The position numbers and the translations under genes are program-made. The notes under the pieces were generated by a model. That model saw only the letters and a program-made list of their open reading frames with translations. It was not told the DNA's origin and made no database searches. Shown here piece after piece: positions 10,609 through 25,657 of a DNA stretch of 64,000 nt; the stretch's first letter is position 1; each line of letters begins with the position of its first letter. The DNA is from Anarhynchus alexandrinus (Eukaryota; Chordata; Aves; Charadriiformes; Charadriidae), in the NCBI GenBank assembly GCA_008711295.1, contig VUYV01000155.1, positions 262,325-326,324 of the forward strand, written 5' to 3'.

Positions 10609-13277
10609 ATATGGAGTCTAATTTGTCTCTGCTTCAAAACAAAGAAGTATTTATTTGTGCAAAATGGATCAGATTCAACATGCAATTTCTACACATAGCC
10701 TCTTGGAAGGATCAACATAGTTAACAAATTTTGAAAGGGGGTATGGATTGTAATGTTTCTCCTTGACATCTCCTCCTTATGAGTTTATAAGATTCCTTGT
10801 CCATTTTGACCATCTCACTGAATTCCCGTCATGGATGCATTTCTCTTGCTGTGCCTTGTGCAAGGGCACTTAAGTTACAGCTCGAACAGGTTCCAATATT
10901 TCAAATTCCTTTGCACATTGAGACTTAGTCCAGTCAAAGTCCACAGCTCTCAGCACTTTTGAAAACACGTTGACAATACTACAGTTTTAAATTCCCTTTA
11001 AGGATATAATGCTCTGTTCCTGAAATGTTTCTGCTTTCACAGGATTATATGACCAATCATACTAAGCACACAACTTAAAGAACACAACTTTCTTATTTAT
11101 TGACAATGCTGTCATCAGGCAATTAATCACCAATAAGTCTTTATGTATGCATGCTTATCCGTCTTCAATAGTCAAAGTGAATTTAGTCAATTCAACTTCA
11201 CAAGTAAGAACGTAGAAATAATCCTGAGTGACTAGAAAACTTAGGTTCCAACTTTTGAAGTTAGGATCCCTACCTGTAAGGCTTTTTAGTATATTATTCT
11301 TAATTCTGCTTTGTATCCTGTTTCTCTTCACATACACTTTCTACCAGCTAGACTGTAAACATCAGCAACTCAGACAATGTTCATGAGTATATTTTTACCA
11401 TAACATATGAGCATGTTGATATAAAGCTGACATCATGAACAGAAGGATTTATTTACCTTTATTTACAGGTTACAGGAGCATCCATCTCGACTTGGTAGCC
11501 CTTTTTAAAGTTAAGCATGGTAATCACAGAATTCAAATTAAACTACTGTAATCCATTACCCCACTCATAATGTCAAAAACACATGACATCTGAAATCTAA
11601 ATACCCTATACAACTAAAAAATTCTGCCCAGTTTTCATTTATTACCTTCCTAAATGCTCACAAAAACAATAGATGAGCTAAAATACCTAGTCCCTCTCCC
11701 TCATCAAGGTGCGCTGCAAAAGCATTGCTCTTTCAAATTGAATCCCAACACTATTAAAGCTCTTATTGATATAAAGTGAATGCATAGGAGACAAGCAGCC
11801 TCAGTTTCATAACCGAACATAAAAATCACAAAGAACTTGAACATATCTTTTGAGAAGAAAAAAGAAACATTCTACTGCAAATGACAAGCTGCTGATTCTG
11901 TGTCTCGTTTGAGTGTTATTCACGATGCCTAAATTTACCACCAGAATATGGTTGGAATCAACAAACAGGTAACAGGGATGGGCTGTTCTCCAGAATTTTT
12001 GAGCTATTTTGATTAAAGCTGCCAGCCAAAAAAAAAAAGACAGAGATATTTTCAGCATTTCAAAATGAACAAGAAACATGGGAGGTGATTGGGCATGTCA
12101 CTAAATCCGTGGCAGTGTTCTGTTAAATATTTACTGGTCATTATAACACTATGGAAAAGGTTTCAGTATAGCATTTGCAGAACACAGTTCTGTTGTTCCC
12201 TGCTTCCACCCTCCCCACACCCCCACCAAATGATCAAAGTACATATAAGAACATTAGTCTCTTTGTAAACTTTTACTGGTGGAAACTTTACACCATTAAA
12301 GACAATGCCATTAACATTACTCAGTCTAAGAGTGCACTATAGTTCTTTAGAGCTTCATCTAATGTGCACTGCTCTTTTACGTAATAGCAAAAGTGAGGTA
12401 TCAGATGCTCATGCTCTACCCCTGCCATGGATGGCATTTTGATAGAAATGAAAGGCAGCAACCCATTTTAGATGAGGAGAGGAGCAGTCACAAGTGGTGC
12501 ATTTGCAGAAGTGTTTCAGTCTTGTAAGACACAACCCTACTAAGTCTGTCTTCCTTGTGTCTGCTCTGTTAAGGCAGCCTGCTTCTTCTATGACCTCCTT
12601 TTATATGTAGCAGTCACATCTTCTGACGTTTAAACCTACGTATTGTTCACAGCCAGCCTCGCTTCTTTCATGCACCCACACAGGTCCTCGAGCTAATTGA
12701 AAAACTGTGCCATAAACAAGCACTCAGAGTCAAAACTGCAAATGTTGTCTGGGATCTGCATTTTGACCCAGGTACGCCTTTCCATTTCTAACAGAAAAAA
12801 ACTAATTGGTAACTGAAGATACCAATTCCAACTTGATTATATACTTACATGTTGTGATAAGAAAACTTGGAAATTTGCATTTGAACATGTGTTTGCTAGT
12901 TCATTACTACAACAGATTCCTCTTCTGGTTCCGCAAAATTCAAATAACTTTTTAGAACAGAAACAGGGGTCAACCACATCAGGGGAACACTGATCTTGCC
13001 AGACACCACCACTTCTGCAGAGTAGCCTTTGTGATTTTCACCAGGAAGAGTGGCTTACCAGTACAAAGCAAAAAAAGACTAAAGAGGTTTCATAGACTCA
13101 TCTATCGCTATGCAGTCTTTAAATCTTAGTGTTTTAAAGTGTTTAAAAGATCTGAGGTCTTCTCAGGTAAAATACATATAAAAATGTTAGACTGAGAGAA
13201 AACTGGGGTAGAATTACATGGAACAGAGTGGCAACAGAAGATACAAACTATTTTTGCCCTGGTTTTATCCAGGATTT
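10609..13277. other. AT-rich non-coding sequence
   Basis: No gene, RNA or recognisable transposon. Open frames are under about 90 codons. Confidence 0.5.
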
Positions 13278-13356
13278 TCATAGAATTGTCTAGGTTGGAT
13301 GGGACCTTTAAGAGCATCGGGTCCAACCATTAACCTAACATTGCAGGCACATGGAA
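13278..13356 (-). mobile_element. CR1 3'-terminal remnant
   Basis: TTCATAGAATTGTCTAGGTT followed by GGGACCTTTAAGAGCATCGG and GTCCAACCATTAACC is the antisense of a CR1 3' UTR, similar to the copy at 17175. Only about 80 bp survives. Confidence 0.75.
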
Positions 13357-16300
13357 CTAGTGTTGCCATATCAGCACTCAGCAGCAAGAGATGATTTCAG
13401 AGTTGTCCTACTGTGGCATCAAATGATTGTCTCCAAAGGATACTGGCAAGTGGAGTTGCATAAAACAAAATTTTCTGAATGAATCTTTTCAGATTCAGAA
13501 ATTCAAATTCAGAAACTTTTCTGTAGTTTCAAAAAGTTAAATTAACTTAGGTCTTAACCTGAAATATTATTTTCTGTTTGGATCAATAAATGGTGAAACA
13601 ATTAAAAAAATGCTGAAAGTGTAATATTTTTGGACTAGTTTGACTGTCTAAATACTGGAAACTTTGCTAAAAGAAGTGACTTCTCCTGTCATTTTTATAC
13701 CAGTTTTACAAAGTCAAAGCAGGAAAGTTTGAAGTTTTGAACAAGTATTTTAATATTTGGCTGGATGCGAAAACTGCAACCAGGTTCTTCAGCCTTTTGA
13801 AACTGACTTCCGTAAGTGATGAAAAACAACAGAAAGAACAAGACATCCCAAGAACAGAGTGGAGAACACTTTTTTCCCCTATCTGGACATTTTCTCCAAT
13901 TTAACCTTCTGTAATTTTCAACCTTTTCCCATCCTTTACCATATGTGTTTAGAGATACACTCACTTTCATCACTGTTCTTTTTACTGCATTGCAAGAATG
14001 TTTAATATTTTTATATCTTTTTTCTCTTCTTTTTATTCTCTGACAGGTATCCTATCTGTTGCATGCAACTATTATCATCCCTTAGTTTAGCAATCTGCCT
14101 CCTTGTTGTGAAGAATATCTTCCTCATGAACAGATGTATAAAGTTTATGATGCCTCACGGAAAATAGAAAGAAGCAGTCCATTTTTATTAGTTAAGCATC
14201 ATCATCTGTATTATCTGCTTATAAAACATTATAAAACAGCCCTTTCTATGTGGGAATTTCGCACCTTATTTTCAAACAGCGTTTTCCTCAGCAGACGTTA
14301 AATACGAGACAATGACGTACCTATTGTGTTAAAATCAATGAACAGGGAGGAAGCAGCAAGAGTTTGCACGTGTTACTAATTTTCAGATTGCCAGTCTGCA
14401 GTAATACTGGAGTTGGGTACTGCAGACAGAGCTAGGTGTTATCGTAGTAAAACAAACCCCAGATGTTAGCTTTGCATCTCTTTTGTCTTTCTTCTCGGAG
14501 TATTGAAAGACTGGTGTTCAATCTGCAATTTTCAGCAAGTCGTTTGCACATCAACACTGTTAAGCATCAGATACACTGTGACAATTGCTGAAGTCTTATT
14601 TTCAGCAAAACACATTTTGCTCCCCTCCACATGCAAACATTTCCACATATGCTTCTGCTGTCACATTTACAAAAGATAGTAGCTAATGTAAAATTACCAT
14701 ATGTTCCTGACAGGATGGAATCTGTCCTAGTAATTTTTCACCAGATTTTCAATTTCTGATATTGAAATCCAAATAATATATATTGTAAAGAAGAGACATT
14801 GTTTTACCTGTTGTGTCAGATAGTTATTAACCTCAAATGTCATCCCTAATAATAAACAGCAGCAGGGTTCAATTTTGATTTGGCCATTGCAATAAAATAG
14901 GGAATATCTGGATATTTCAATGCATTGAATCCTATGATTCCGTTGCTTACATCCTAAATGCACTGAACCTGAATATTCAGTCTTTTTTCTTGGTATACTC
15001 TGCTTGAACTTGCATCCTAAAATAAGAAGGAAATTATACAGTAAAACCAGTGACTGAATCCATTGCATGAGTCTTTACTTCTCAGCAAGGAAATTTAAAA
15101 AGTCTTCAATATAAAGTAGAATAAGCAATTTTCAGTTCACAGGAGCTATAAACAATTTAAAGTCATTACAACTGAATGTCATTACTCCATAAATTTGTCA
15201 TTAAGAACTTAGCTGAGCACCTAAGAAGCTGCTATCCTGTTAGAAAACTCTGACTCTTTTAAGAAGCATTAAGAAGTCACAAATAGCACATTAATTAATG
15301 TTAAATGTGTATTAGCAGTCAAGTGTTCACCTGAAATTTTCTCTGTGTAGTTATGGTATTTATGGCTCAGATTCACACTCCAGCCCTCACCTAGTGGACA
15401 AGGTGAGGCTCAGGTGTGGGGACAGTTTATATGCAAGTCCAAGTTCATGCAAGGATCTTCGAAGAGTGATACCTCCTTCATCACGCAGTGTCACGCCCAT
15501 GACTAATGCCCAAACAGTAACGGATTACAGAAACCACAGAGAGACCAAGTTTATCCAACAAGGACACTACTATTTCCTGAATTTATTCTTAAAATTCCAG
15601 TACAAATCATTCTTTAATCTGAATGGAAAATATAAAACCCCACACTGTATTCTATGGATTTTACAACACATCCTTAGAAGAACCAAGCTTAGCCATGCTT
15701 CCTCATCTCTGGTCCCTTCCTCTGGCACTCCTTCCCCACCACAAGGTCCAGGTAAACAATTTAAGGTCATGTTTTCCACAGGGATTTTTGTTAGTTGCCA
15801 CTCCCATGGAGCACAATGTGAAAGCCTTGCCCATGTACTGCTACTAAACAGAATCTAATTATCGGGTCCTTTCTTCCTATCAGTATCGGTAGAAACAGCT
15901 TCCAGCTTGGCTTATTGCTGTTCTTTCCAAATCACCCAAAATACCAAGAAGAAAGCAGAAAGACAGAGGGAACAGAGGAGCAGCAGTTCTTCAGGAAAGG
16001 GAAAGGAAAAGGGAAAGAAAGGAAAAAAAGAACTACAGTTAGAATTGTTGCTAAAGGATATTATGCTTGCTGTCTAGCTGAACCCTGTCTTCCATCCCCC
16101 TGAAATCCTTTTGTCACTCATCACTTAGTAAAGTAAATGGCTTATTAATCAAGTAGACTAATTTGCTTGCTATTACTTGCTTTACTTTACTTGTGACAGG
16201 TAATCTTATACCAAATTGTCCTGAAAACAGTCAGCAGAGTCGTTTGTCATTCTATAGCCATGTACAAAAAGAAAAGGAAGATAAAACAGTGGAAGATTTC

Positions 16301-17174
16301 ATCAGCTTAATCAGAATGGAAAAAGGTGTAGCTTTACTGAGTTCTCTGAAGATAGGTCTGTGTAGAGCTAACAAGGCTGGGTTGGGCACATTTGCACTTG
16401 TTAATGAAAAAAGAATAACTGCTGGATTTCTGAGTATAAGAATATTCAGGGATCATTTACCATTTCAAATCTCCTCTGAATCGTACTGATCTTTTCCCTT
16501 GAAACTCAAAATATTACTGTGAAAAACTTCCTTCTGAAAACAACATTGCAACATAGCAGTTTGATATATCCCTGGTGAATCAAAAATTCAGATGAGACCA
16601 TTCATCAGCTGGCTTCACTGTACTATTTTTTTAATCAAAAAAACAATAATGGCAAACAAAACGTGATTCTTGAGTAAGCAAAATAATGACTTAATATTAT
16701 CATCCCTTTGTAATTATTGATATGTGATTGCTAAATTCTAAGGTGCCATCAACAAATGTTAAAAAGGATGTTCTTTGTACCAGAAAGAGCTTCCTAGTGC
16801 TCATACTGTTGTCTCAGAATTAATTCCAGAAGTAAGGCTTTCCTTTAATTAACTGTACCACTTGGGAATCTGTTCTGCTTCAAAAACATTTCTGAACCCA
16901 TAAAATGCAGATGATCCTCCCACCACTTTGTTGATTCTTCTTTTATCCGGTTGTAACCCAACAGATCACAGCAGAGACTTCTGTATGGAGTGGTTCTGAC
17001 CGGACTGAAATGGAGAGGACAAAGTGGCAGCAGTCCCTCACTAGTGTTACTGTAGCTTACAGGTACATGCAACTGTCCCCAAAGCCCAGTCACCCCAGGA
17101 TTTAACACTGCTTAAAGCCACAGGAGGTCCGACAGTCTAAGTTGATATTGGCCTGCTCTGCTTTCTATCTGAGG
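13357..17174. other. Non-coding sequence with a purine-rich tract
   Basis: No supported gene. The longest frame (154 codons, 15394-15858) has no family resemblance and unremarkable composition. A near-pure purine tract with GGAAA-like units lies at 15993-16029. Confidence 0.5.
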
Positions 17175-17374
17175 TAGAATCGTGGAATCAGAATTTTCTA
17201 GGTTGGAAGGGACCTTTAAGATCATCAAGTCCAACCATCACCCTAACACTGCCAAAACCACCCCTAAACCATATCCCTAAGCACCACTTCTGCCCGTCTT
17301 TTAAATACCTCCAGGGATGGCAAATCCATTGCTTCCCTGGGCAGCCTGTTCCAATGCTTAACAACCCTTTAATT
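17175..17374 (-). mobile_element. CR1 3' fragment
   Basis: Antisense CR1 tail: degenerate octamers (AGAATCGTGGAATCAGAAT), then TAGGTTGGAAGGGACCTTTA and GTCCAACCATCACCCTAACA, then the C-terminal coding remnant around CTCCAGGGATGG and GCAGCCTGTTCCAATG. It is 5'-truncated near 17374. The longer 3' UTR distinguishes it from the subfamily at 9.2 kb. Confidence 0.88.
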
Positions 17375-20044
17375 CCCAGTTTGTCATTGGCCATTAATGG
17401 CTGACAGGAGACAGTAACCTTTAAGTTATTGGACAGCTTTAAGCAGCACTACTTATTTTTTTCTAAATTGTTGGCACGTCTGAAATAGATGCCATGTCAC
17501 GATTAATATAACAGTAATGACACCTCTCCAGGGCATTCCAAAACAGTATATTCAAAGTTCACATTGTTTAATGGAACAATTAATGCAATAATTTTGACTC
17601 TAATATATCTTCACTTGTAAATCATCAAGTCATTAACCTTAATAAAGCCGACCTGCTGTCATTTATCATGCTCATCTAAATTGCTTGATACTGCAATAAC
17701 AGAATACTTCACAGTAAGAAATGTTTGAATGCCCCAGTGAAACCTGGTAAATACAGCAACCTTTCAATGCACTGGCGTATTTGGTAAAGAACAAAGGCAA
17801 GCTGGAAAGATACAAGAAAGAAAATAGGGCCAAAAAAGCAGGTGAAGTTAAACATAACAAAATGGAAGGTGTTGCTGGCAAACAGTCCGTGCATTATAGC
17901 CAAAACTAGACATGTAAAGGGCAGGGTAGGAAAACAGAACATCTTGGCACAGAAAAATAAGCTAAATCAAATATCTAGGGAGCGCAGACAATATATATAA
18001 GTATCTCCTTGTGACTGAGCCAAACAGCCCCAAAGTTTGAGTATGATTCAGGAGCTGGAGCATACTGTGTTAGTCACATTATAAAGCAATGCGAAGCAAC
18101 GCTAGGGAATGCTCAGCAAGATGAGGCAGTAGATCAGAGGCACAATTTTATTTACCCATGACAATCAGTCCTATTACAGTAATTTGTGAGAATTTTGCCC
18201 AGAAATTTTTGGTCAGAAAATCACTATATCACTTACTTGTAATGTAGATACCACCTTAACTCTTATCGGGTCAAACTCTCCTCTCTACTGAAAAAGCTTA
18301 ATCACAGTGCAGGTTTTCTATTTCAGTTGCTTTCTTAATGATGAACTAATTCTAATGTGTTTTGTTTGCCAATAATTTTTGATTTATATATTCAAAAAGG
18401 ACTAAATAGCTCCCAAATGAAATAACAAAGCAGCATAGCAACACATAAGGACAGTCATTAGAACTTATCCTAATATGTGGATGGGCCAAAGAGCAACTTG
18501 AATCCAGTGAACAATTTAGGAACTGTTTAACAGCATCGTGAGGAATAATGTCAGAACTAAATGACCAAAATAAGGTTAAAAAAAAAAAGTTCAAAGGGAA
18601 TGAACAGATTGTTGCAATGGTAGCTGTCCAGTACATACAAAAATGGCACAGGTGAAAATTACTATACTCCAGACTGTTTTGAGGGGAAAGAAAGCTCCGA
18701 AAGTGAAAGAAAAGCACCTTAATAATTTTCATTTTCAACCTAATCATCAACTGTCAGCATTACCTCACTTCATGCTTAAAAAGCTGTACTGGTTATGCAC
18801 TAACCCGTAAGAAAATCTTATTTTTTTTTATATTTAAAAACATTTAAAAAAATTTATATTTAAAAAAAATAAGAACAACAAGTTCTAGAGGACACAGAAT
18901 ACTATTTAAAGTTACTGGCACTGATCAGCAGCTGGCATATATCATTGTAGTTCTGCTTAAATCAACACAACCTTGGTATCTGACTCAGAATTTCCAGAGG
19001 GAAATGATCATATATCTATGAATATCAGCCTGGCATTGTCTCCTGGTTTATAGGAAAGGTCTATAATTGGACAGACTCCCAATTTAGATATTTTAAACTT
19101 TCTGAGATATTGGCTCAAGTTAAAAGTACAACTGTTACTATCTATAACAGACACTTGGCAAACTTACCTCAACAAAAATAGCAGATTTAATATTTCATAT
19201 GAAATGATGATTTGCAGTAGTACAAGGCAGGGTAATCCTCATAGCATTCAGTCCCACAGTAAGAAAGAATAGTTGGTTCCAAACTAACATGTGAGCTGCA
19301 TTACAGGTAAATTACGTGCAATAACCATAAACACATCTTTATTTTAGACCATACATTTCACAATATTTAGTACTCTACCAACACTAATCTTCCACACTAG
19401 CTGTGATTTCATTCGTCTATGTGTCTTCATTAAATAATGTCTGAAAAAATAGAAAGGTTATTAATAATGTATCCCCATCATGCATAGTCATCTAAGCGGC
19501 CTGGATTTTTTCCCCCCACATCTGTTATCAACAGATTAGTAGAATTTGCTTCACAAAATATACATAATGGGGGGGGGGGAATAGTTAAGCCAGAGTTTCA
19601 TATACAGCCTCTTTTCTTGGCAGTTCCTCACCCTGTTATTAAAAACCTTGGTCTAGATACTAACTCTGCATTTGAGGGTCCAAGTGAAGTAACAGAATCA
19701 GAAAGAAGAGCCCTTGGGATGTTTGGTTGCATTAGCCGGCTGTACCACCACCTATGAAGTTCTGCTTTGGCAATGTAAGTTAGCATTACCCCAGCGATAA
19801 ATAAATCGTTTCAGAAAAAGAAAACCAAAACCCTTTCCAAAACCCTTCCCAGTGTCTTTCAGTGCATTCACTGAATTTCAACCAGAGACTCGGAGAGCTT
19901 TCTCCAGCCCAGCATTGGCTTGGCAACAATACTGTAATTAGGTTTGTGCATTTGGCAAAGTTATGTCACTCTTGCAAGTGAATTTCTGCACTTTCGAGTG
20001 CCCATAAAATGAGATTAGAGGCATATTGCACACCTATGCTCTTC
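17375..20044. other. AT-rich non-coding sequence
   Basis: No gene recognised. Contains A/T-rich blocks (18820-18885, partly self-complementary) and an 11-G run at 19569-19579. Confidence 0.5.
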
Positions 20045-20420
20045 AGTGGGGTAGGATGCAAACCCACCCGCGTGGCGATTTGGCACACTGCAGTACCCTG
20101 CGGGCGGTCCACCTCACTCTGGGGCTATCTTAAAGCAGAACTGCCTGCTCTGCTAACGCAAACGCTTCTGTGTTGGCTCTGTAGCCAGCTCGGTGGGGAC
20201 CTCAGCATTATGTGGTATCGCATGGAAGGGTCCAGACACGTCTGAAACTCCTGGAAACACAACCTATGTCTGTTGATTAGGGCACTGGTCCTGGGCAGGG
20301 AGGAATGAGTTCAGGCTGCGAGTCAGAGACACGCGGGGCTGGCAAGAGAGCGTCAAAACACTGAGAACTCTGGAGCCAAAAGCTGCCGAAGCACTGCCAG
20401 TCTCCCTGGACCAGACGAAC
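20045..20420. other. CpG-enriched patch in AT-rich surroundings
   Basis: By eye this 375-bp stretch holds about 15 CpG dinucleotides, clustered at 20067-20110, 20155-20165 and 20318-20365, against a background where CpG is scarce. No repeat family or clear exon was recognised. It could be a decayed CpG island, a regulatory element, or an old GC-rich insertion. Confidence 0.4.
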
Positions 20421-23400
20421 AGAGCTGGAAATCTCCATTTTCCTGAAAATTTAGAAGATCTTCCAAGGGGTTTTTAATTTGACAAGCAAATCATTTCAAT
20501 AAATCCATTTCCAAACTTGGTGAAAACTTAGAAGACAAGAAGTATAACACAAAAACAGGTGTTACTTACTTGAATAGAAAGTCTTGGTCTGGAAACTCAT
20601 ACATTCCTGTTCTTTGCCTGTTAAATACATACGATGTAACCACTGATAAATATGTGTTCAAAAGAAAAATGAGAGGCAAGTAACTGCAAAACAACTATAA
20701 AATTCAAAGTATAAAGGTGTTAAAATGGCAAGCCAAAATCAGAAGTTAAAGAAAAAATATTCAAGGTTTATGAAACATAATAAATGTACATTATAAAACA
20801 TCTATTCCACCACATTTTCTACTATTTCTGAAGTTTATGATGGCAATAAATATTAGTTGTATTCTAATTATTAGTGTGCCTCAGAGATAAAATTTCACAA
20901 CAGTATGGGTGATATTTTGATGTGATTGTATTTATTTATATATTTATTTTAATAGCAATGGCTTTGGTCTTTCTTCTTGTTCACAGCCTGGAAATTTTAC
21001 TCTTAAGCATTTATTGTGTATCATTCATCATTTCCTTTCATTTTGCTCATATTTATATATGGTTGTTCTTTTTAGAAGTGCTTATGATACTTTTACTAGC
21101 ATGTGCACACCATGGGAATCTATTGTGATTTATGTTTTCCTTTTACGGTGCAACTGTCATTAGTAAACTCCTAATTCCAAAATTGTTTCCAGCAGTTCAT
21201 TAAAATTCCCACAAGCTAGCCCTCAAATCTAATTGTTAAAAAGAGGGCTGATGTTAAAGATGACTGAGTACACTACTGACAAACCATTAGATAAAAACAG
21301 TGCTCATAGTTGTTTCCTCAACAACATTAGAATAAAAATAAAAATAAATCCACTTAATTCAGGAGAGTTAAGATAGTATACAGCTATGTAAACAGAATGA
21401 TCAAATATAAATATAAACACTGTAGTAAGTTGTAAGAAACTGCATAAAACTGTACAAAAATGTGGAGAGTTTTTCAGGCAACCCAGAGCAGTGGCATACT
21501 CAGAACCTGTTGAAAAACCACTGCAGTGAAAGCCCATTTATACTTTTGATAAATTTCACTTTTGTGAATGTCACAGAGAATCTAAATCTGCTCTTTTTTC
21601 ATGCTCATGAATGTGTTATTTCACAAGCAGTTCTACTGATTTCCTATTTCCCTTGAGAAATTCTCTCTCAAAGCCCTTCATTCCTCCTGTATTCAGCTGT
21701 CTCCTTATAAGTATCTCCTTATCATCTCGTATTTGCCACCCAGCTGCTCAAATTTCAGAAATCCTACTAAATTCATAACCTATCTTTTTCTTAGGACATG
21801 TCTTGCCTTCCCTTTTGCTTTTCTTTCTATACATTTGCAATCATTTGCTCTTCCATGTCCTTTGGACTGCTTGGACTCAGCTCTACTGAAAATGGTAGAT
21901 CCTGATAAGTATTTTACCTTCTGGCTACCTTGCTTTGCCCTGGAAAGACTATGGGTATACGTCTCTCATGATGGTGGTCTGTGACTTTCATATCAGTGTT
22001 TCAAAGAGTATGATGACCAGTTTCTGTAGGGTAGAACTGCATATTTGAGGAAATAATGCAGATAGTAAATTCAGTGGATAGCTCAAGCAATTTTTGAAAG
22101 CTGAAACTACTGGCATTAAAGAACAGAATCAGGAACTATAATAACGATAATAGACAAATCAATCATAGTAGTCGTTGACAAATCTATTGATCAAAAATCA
22201 TTTTTTTATATGCTAGACATAAACCCGTATTAGTCATATGTATCTAGCTGAGACACAATCTGAGTTTACTGCAAGATTTCAGTGAAAATACCAGATTTCT
22301 AGACTAACAGGAAGAATGAGAGACTAGAGAATCCTATTTGTCTTAAGTTTAGAGATTTTGTTGTCTGCTGGAAGAATTATTTCATGGATCATTTGTTTGA
22401 ATATTAGCCTTTTACAAGGTTTTATTTCCTAGATATTCATGCTTGCTTCAGAGATAGGCTGTATTCAGGATGATAGCTCTGAAAGAAGTGCAGAATGGAA
22501 TATTAGTTTCTGTCCATGGTCTTCTGCCTTTTACAAGGAAGAATAAATCATGTGAGAGAGAAAAAAAAAGAGAGAGGTGACTTTATGTGAGCCTCAGTAT
22601 TAAAGCAAACTGTTTTGTGATGGTTGTTTGAACACAGCTAAGAACCAGTTTTCCACATTAAATGAAACTTTCTTTTCCTAGACTTTACCACAGTTGTTTA
22701 ATAATATAATACTTTGATAAGTAGAAATGTTCTGAAGCACACAGAAATAATATGAATAGTGAGCAGTGACAGTTAGCATTCTTTTCAGTACATAAAACCA
22801 CTTTGGATATTAATTCTTTTTCTGGGGTAAAAAAATCATAATCTGCAAAATATGTAATATGATCTTTGTTGTGCAAATTAAAAATGATCCGCTTACAGAA
22901 AAGCTTGACATTGTAGTGGAATAATCCTACATATAGAACTTTACAAGCTGAAAAAGGATTAATCTTTACAATTTAATTTCAAATAAACTGAATAAAATTC
23001 TCCTCAGGATATAGGAAATGAATTTCAGAGATTTGCAATGAATTTTCAGGATAGTTTGGTTGCTTCTAGATTTTTTACCTTAAGAAATGCTGACAGTCCA
23101 GAAAGTTGACTGACCCAACTATCTCACTTAAAATATGCTTCATAAATACTGTAAATATCTTCCCCTGAATCAGAACAAACCTGAGTAAAAGATGGAATTG
23201 ATACTTAAATGCACCCAATCTCTGTTTTGATGTATGAATCTTACCACCTCTTATAACTGTGTTACTGTGTGGCTGAGGAGCCCACCTTCCACGACTCTAT
23301 TAACGATAACAAGGCAGGTCACTTTCTCTGGTGAAATCTGATCTGCTTGAAGTGCCAAAATTCCAAGAGAGAGAGCACAGATTAAAATCCCATGATGGCA

Positions 23401-25657
23401 TAGGTCTTTAATTACTTGCAAAGAGCAGAGCCTGCTAACTACAGGAGAGGGACAGAAAATGAGTGGAATATATTGCTTCTTGATTACTATGCACTGAGCC
23501 GAGTTTTGAGCAGATTGTTCTTCCAGAGCCTTGCTAACGAAAGCCCATTTATTTTCCACTATCCCACGTAAATCTGTATCTTTTAGAGAACACAGAGAAG
23601 CTCCCTAATGACACAGAGCCAGGCTCACCGTCTGCTGGTACAATGGTTGGAGAGGACTGTCAGCAGCCAGACTGACCCAGTCTTTTTTGTATTATAAAGC
23701 CAAAGTTAGACTTTGACTGACTCTGAGAATATAGAATAGAGTTTCTACATAGCTATTAATGTTGATGTGTATACTGATACAGAATTAGAGTTTCATAAAG
23801 AGCTGATAGACCCTTCTTTTTCCTGTCTCACGCTGAGATTGAACAAGCAAATCCCTAAAACACAGCTTTTATGCAAAGTAGGACAAAACCACACACATTT
23901 CACAGGCCCTAAACAGAATAAAAGTGACAGCATCTTCACTTGTGTCAGACTGATGGAGTTTAAGATGTTGAAAATCAGCCAAATAAAGACAGCTAGATTC
24001 TCCCAAAAATTTTATCCTAGAATTTGCTTATTTTCCTGTTCAAATGAGATGAAAGCAATAGACCCCCAAAATGTGTTATACTGTTGACAAATTGCCAGGC
24101 AACACACTCGAATAATTATCCCCGTATCCATCATTACTCACTGCAATGGGCAATGACATAATCTATCAACTAGAAAAATAAACACCAAGGAGAGTTCAAA
24201 ATAGCCTTAGAGAAGCTTTAAGAAAGCTGCCAGTTGGTATTTTATACCAGCTTGCTCATTTAATATTCTAGAACACCTACAAAGTCCATGGTCATTTATA
24301 TTAATTGACTCATTTCCGTGACATCTTTCTGAAGGCAATCATGTGATTCAGGGCAGTGATTAAATCAAGTAGCAGGCACAAACAGATATTCATAATCAAC
24401 ACAAAATAAATGTCCCTGATGTTATATTCTGATCTCTTGCAGATTGCAGAGGAAGCTGGCATGGAAATACCCTGGATACCTGAACTCTGACAATTTGCAG
24501 AAATTACTAAAATGTCAATGATTACTCCAGTCATTCAAATTTTGGAGCACAAGTAACTGTTCTTATTTGCCCATCCAGTTCTATGACTACAGTATGAATG
24601 CCTAAAGTGAGTACAGATCTGGATATGTGTGCTCAAAACAACCTACATCTTTCAAAAGATTATCAGCTTTATTCAGCATTAAAAGAAACCTTTGGTTGTA
24701 TTCTAAGGTAGTTCTAATGTAAATGTAATCCAGAAATCTGTTTAAAACATAAAGTGATGGTTGTAAAGTCATCATTAAAGAGGATTAGCTTCATTTTTCA
24801 ATTGTAAATGATGTCAGTTAAAATCTTAGATACTATAATATTGACTTTGTATCATTTACATGTCTGGCATAGAATGAAAATAGATAGATGTTTCAAGATT
24901 TGTGTTGGTGAGTCCACAAGCAATGCTAGATCTAACATGACCCTGAGGCTGTAGGAAATTCCGAAAATTGTAGGGTATTGACTCTTGAAACATAATCCCA
25001 ACACAATCTTTGCCTATATACTCTCTAGAAAAAGTCAGTGTTTCTTTGGGATTTTATTTTTCTGCTTTCTCAAACACTAGAAGCCTATTTCTACAGTATG
25101 TACAAAGCAATAGTTTCATTGATTTTCTTCTAGTGCTGTAACAAGCTGCTCTCAGTATGATAGTACCAGTTATCTAATCACAGATCCTCTTGCACTTATT
25201 TGAATACTTATATCAACATGGTTGATGAGGGGGCAGAAAAATGTAGTTTCTTTACTATTAAGATAGAAATGAGTTTGTCTCCAAAACCAAAGAAACAGAA
25301 AACCAGAATCTGACTAAGTGTGCTTTCTGAAACTGTAGCAACTTTGCTCCTGAAAAATGTCCTGAGTAAAGACAGAGAGCACAGCATGCAGTTTATGTAG
25401 CTTGAATGACAAATTTATAGATATTGGAAGAGAAAGAACAGGTTAAGAAAATGAATAATGGTAAAAAAGTTTTTTGGAGGTTGTTTTCCTCTGGGAAATA
25501 GAAAATTATTTACACTGCATACAACTTAAGGGGAAAAGTCTGCTCTTTAGAACTATATATGAGCCTCAAGAACAAAAAGACAGTCTGATAATAAACCTAT
25601 GACTTAACAGACACTGAGATAAAGCAACAATCAAAGGTTTATTGATACCTTAGATTT
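20421..25657. other. Long AT-rich non-coding stretch
   Basis: About 5.2 kb with no recognisable gene, RNA or transposon. Short hydrophobic frames (for example 20922-21128) reflect T-richness. Confidence 0.5.

Noticed and set aside
15394..15858. 154-codon open frame
   Set aside because: No recognisable domain, ordinary composition and no supporting splice or promoter context.
16163..16489. 108-codon open frame
   Set aside because: No homology that I recognise; frame length is within chance expectation for 64 kb.
18821..18885. A/T inverted repeat that could form a hairpin
   Set aside because: Composed only of poly-A/poly-T words; pairing is imperfect and expected by composition.
24421..24534. 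Acceptor-like TCTGATCTCTTGCAG followed by an open stretch
   Set aside because: The frame stops after about 15 codons and no donor follows.
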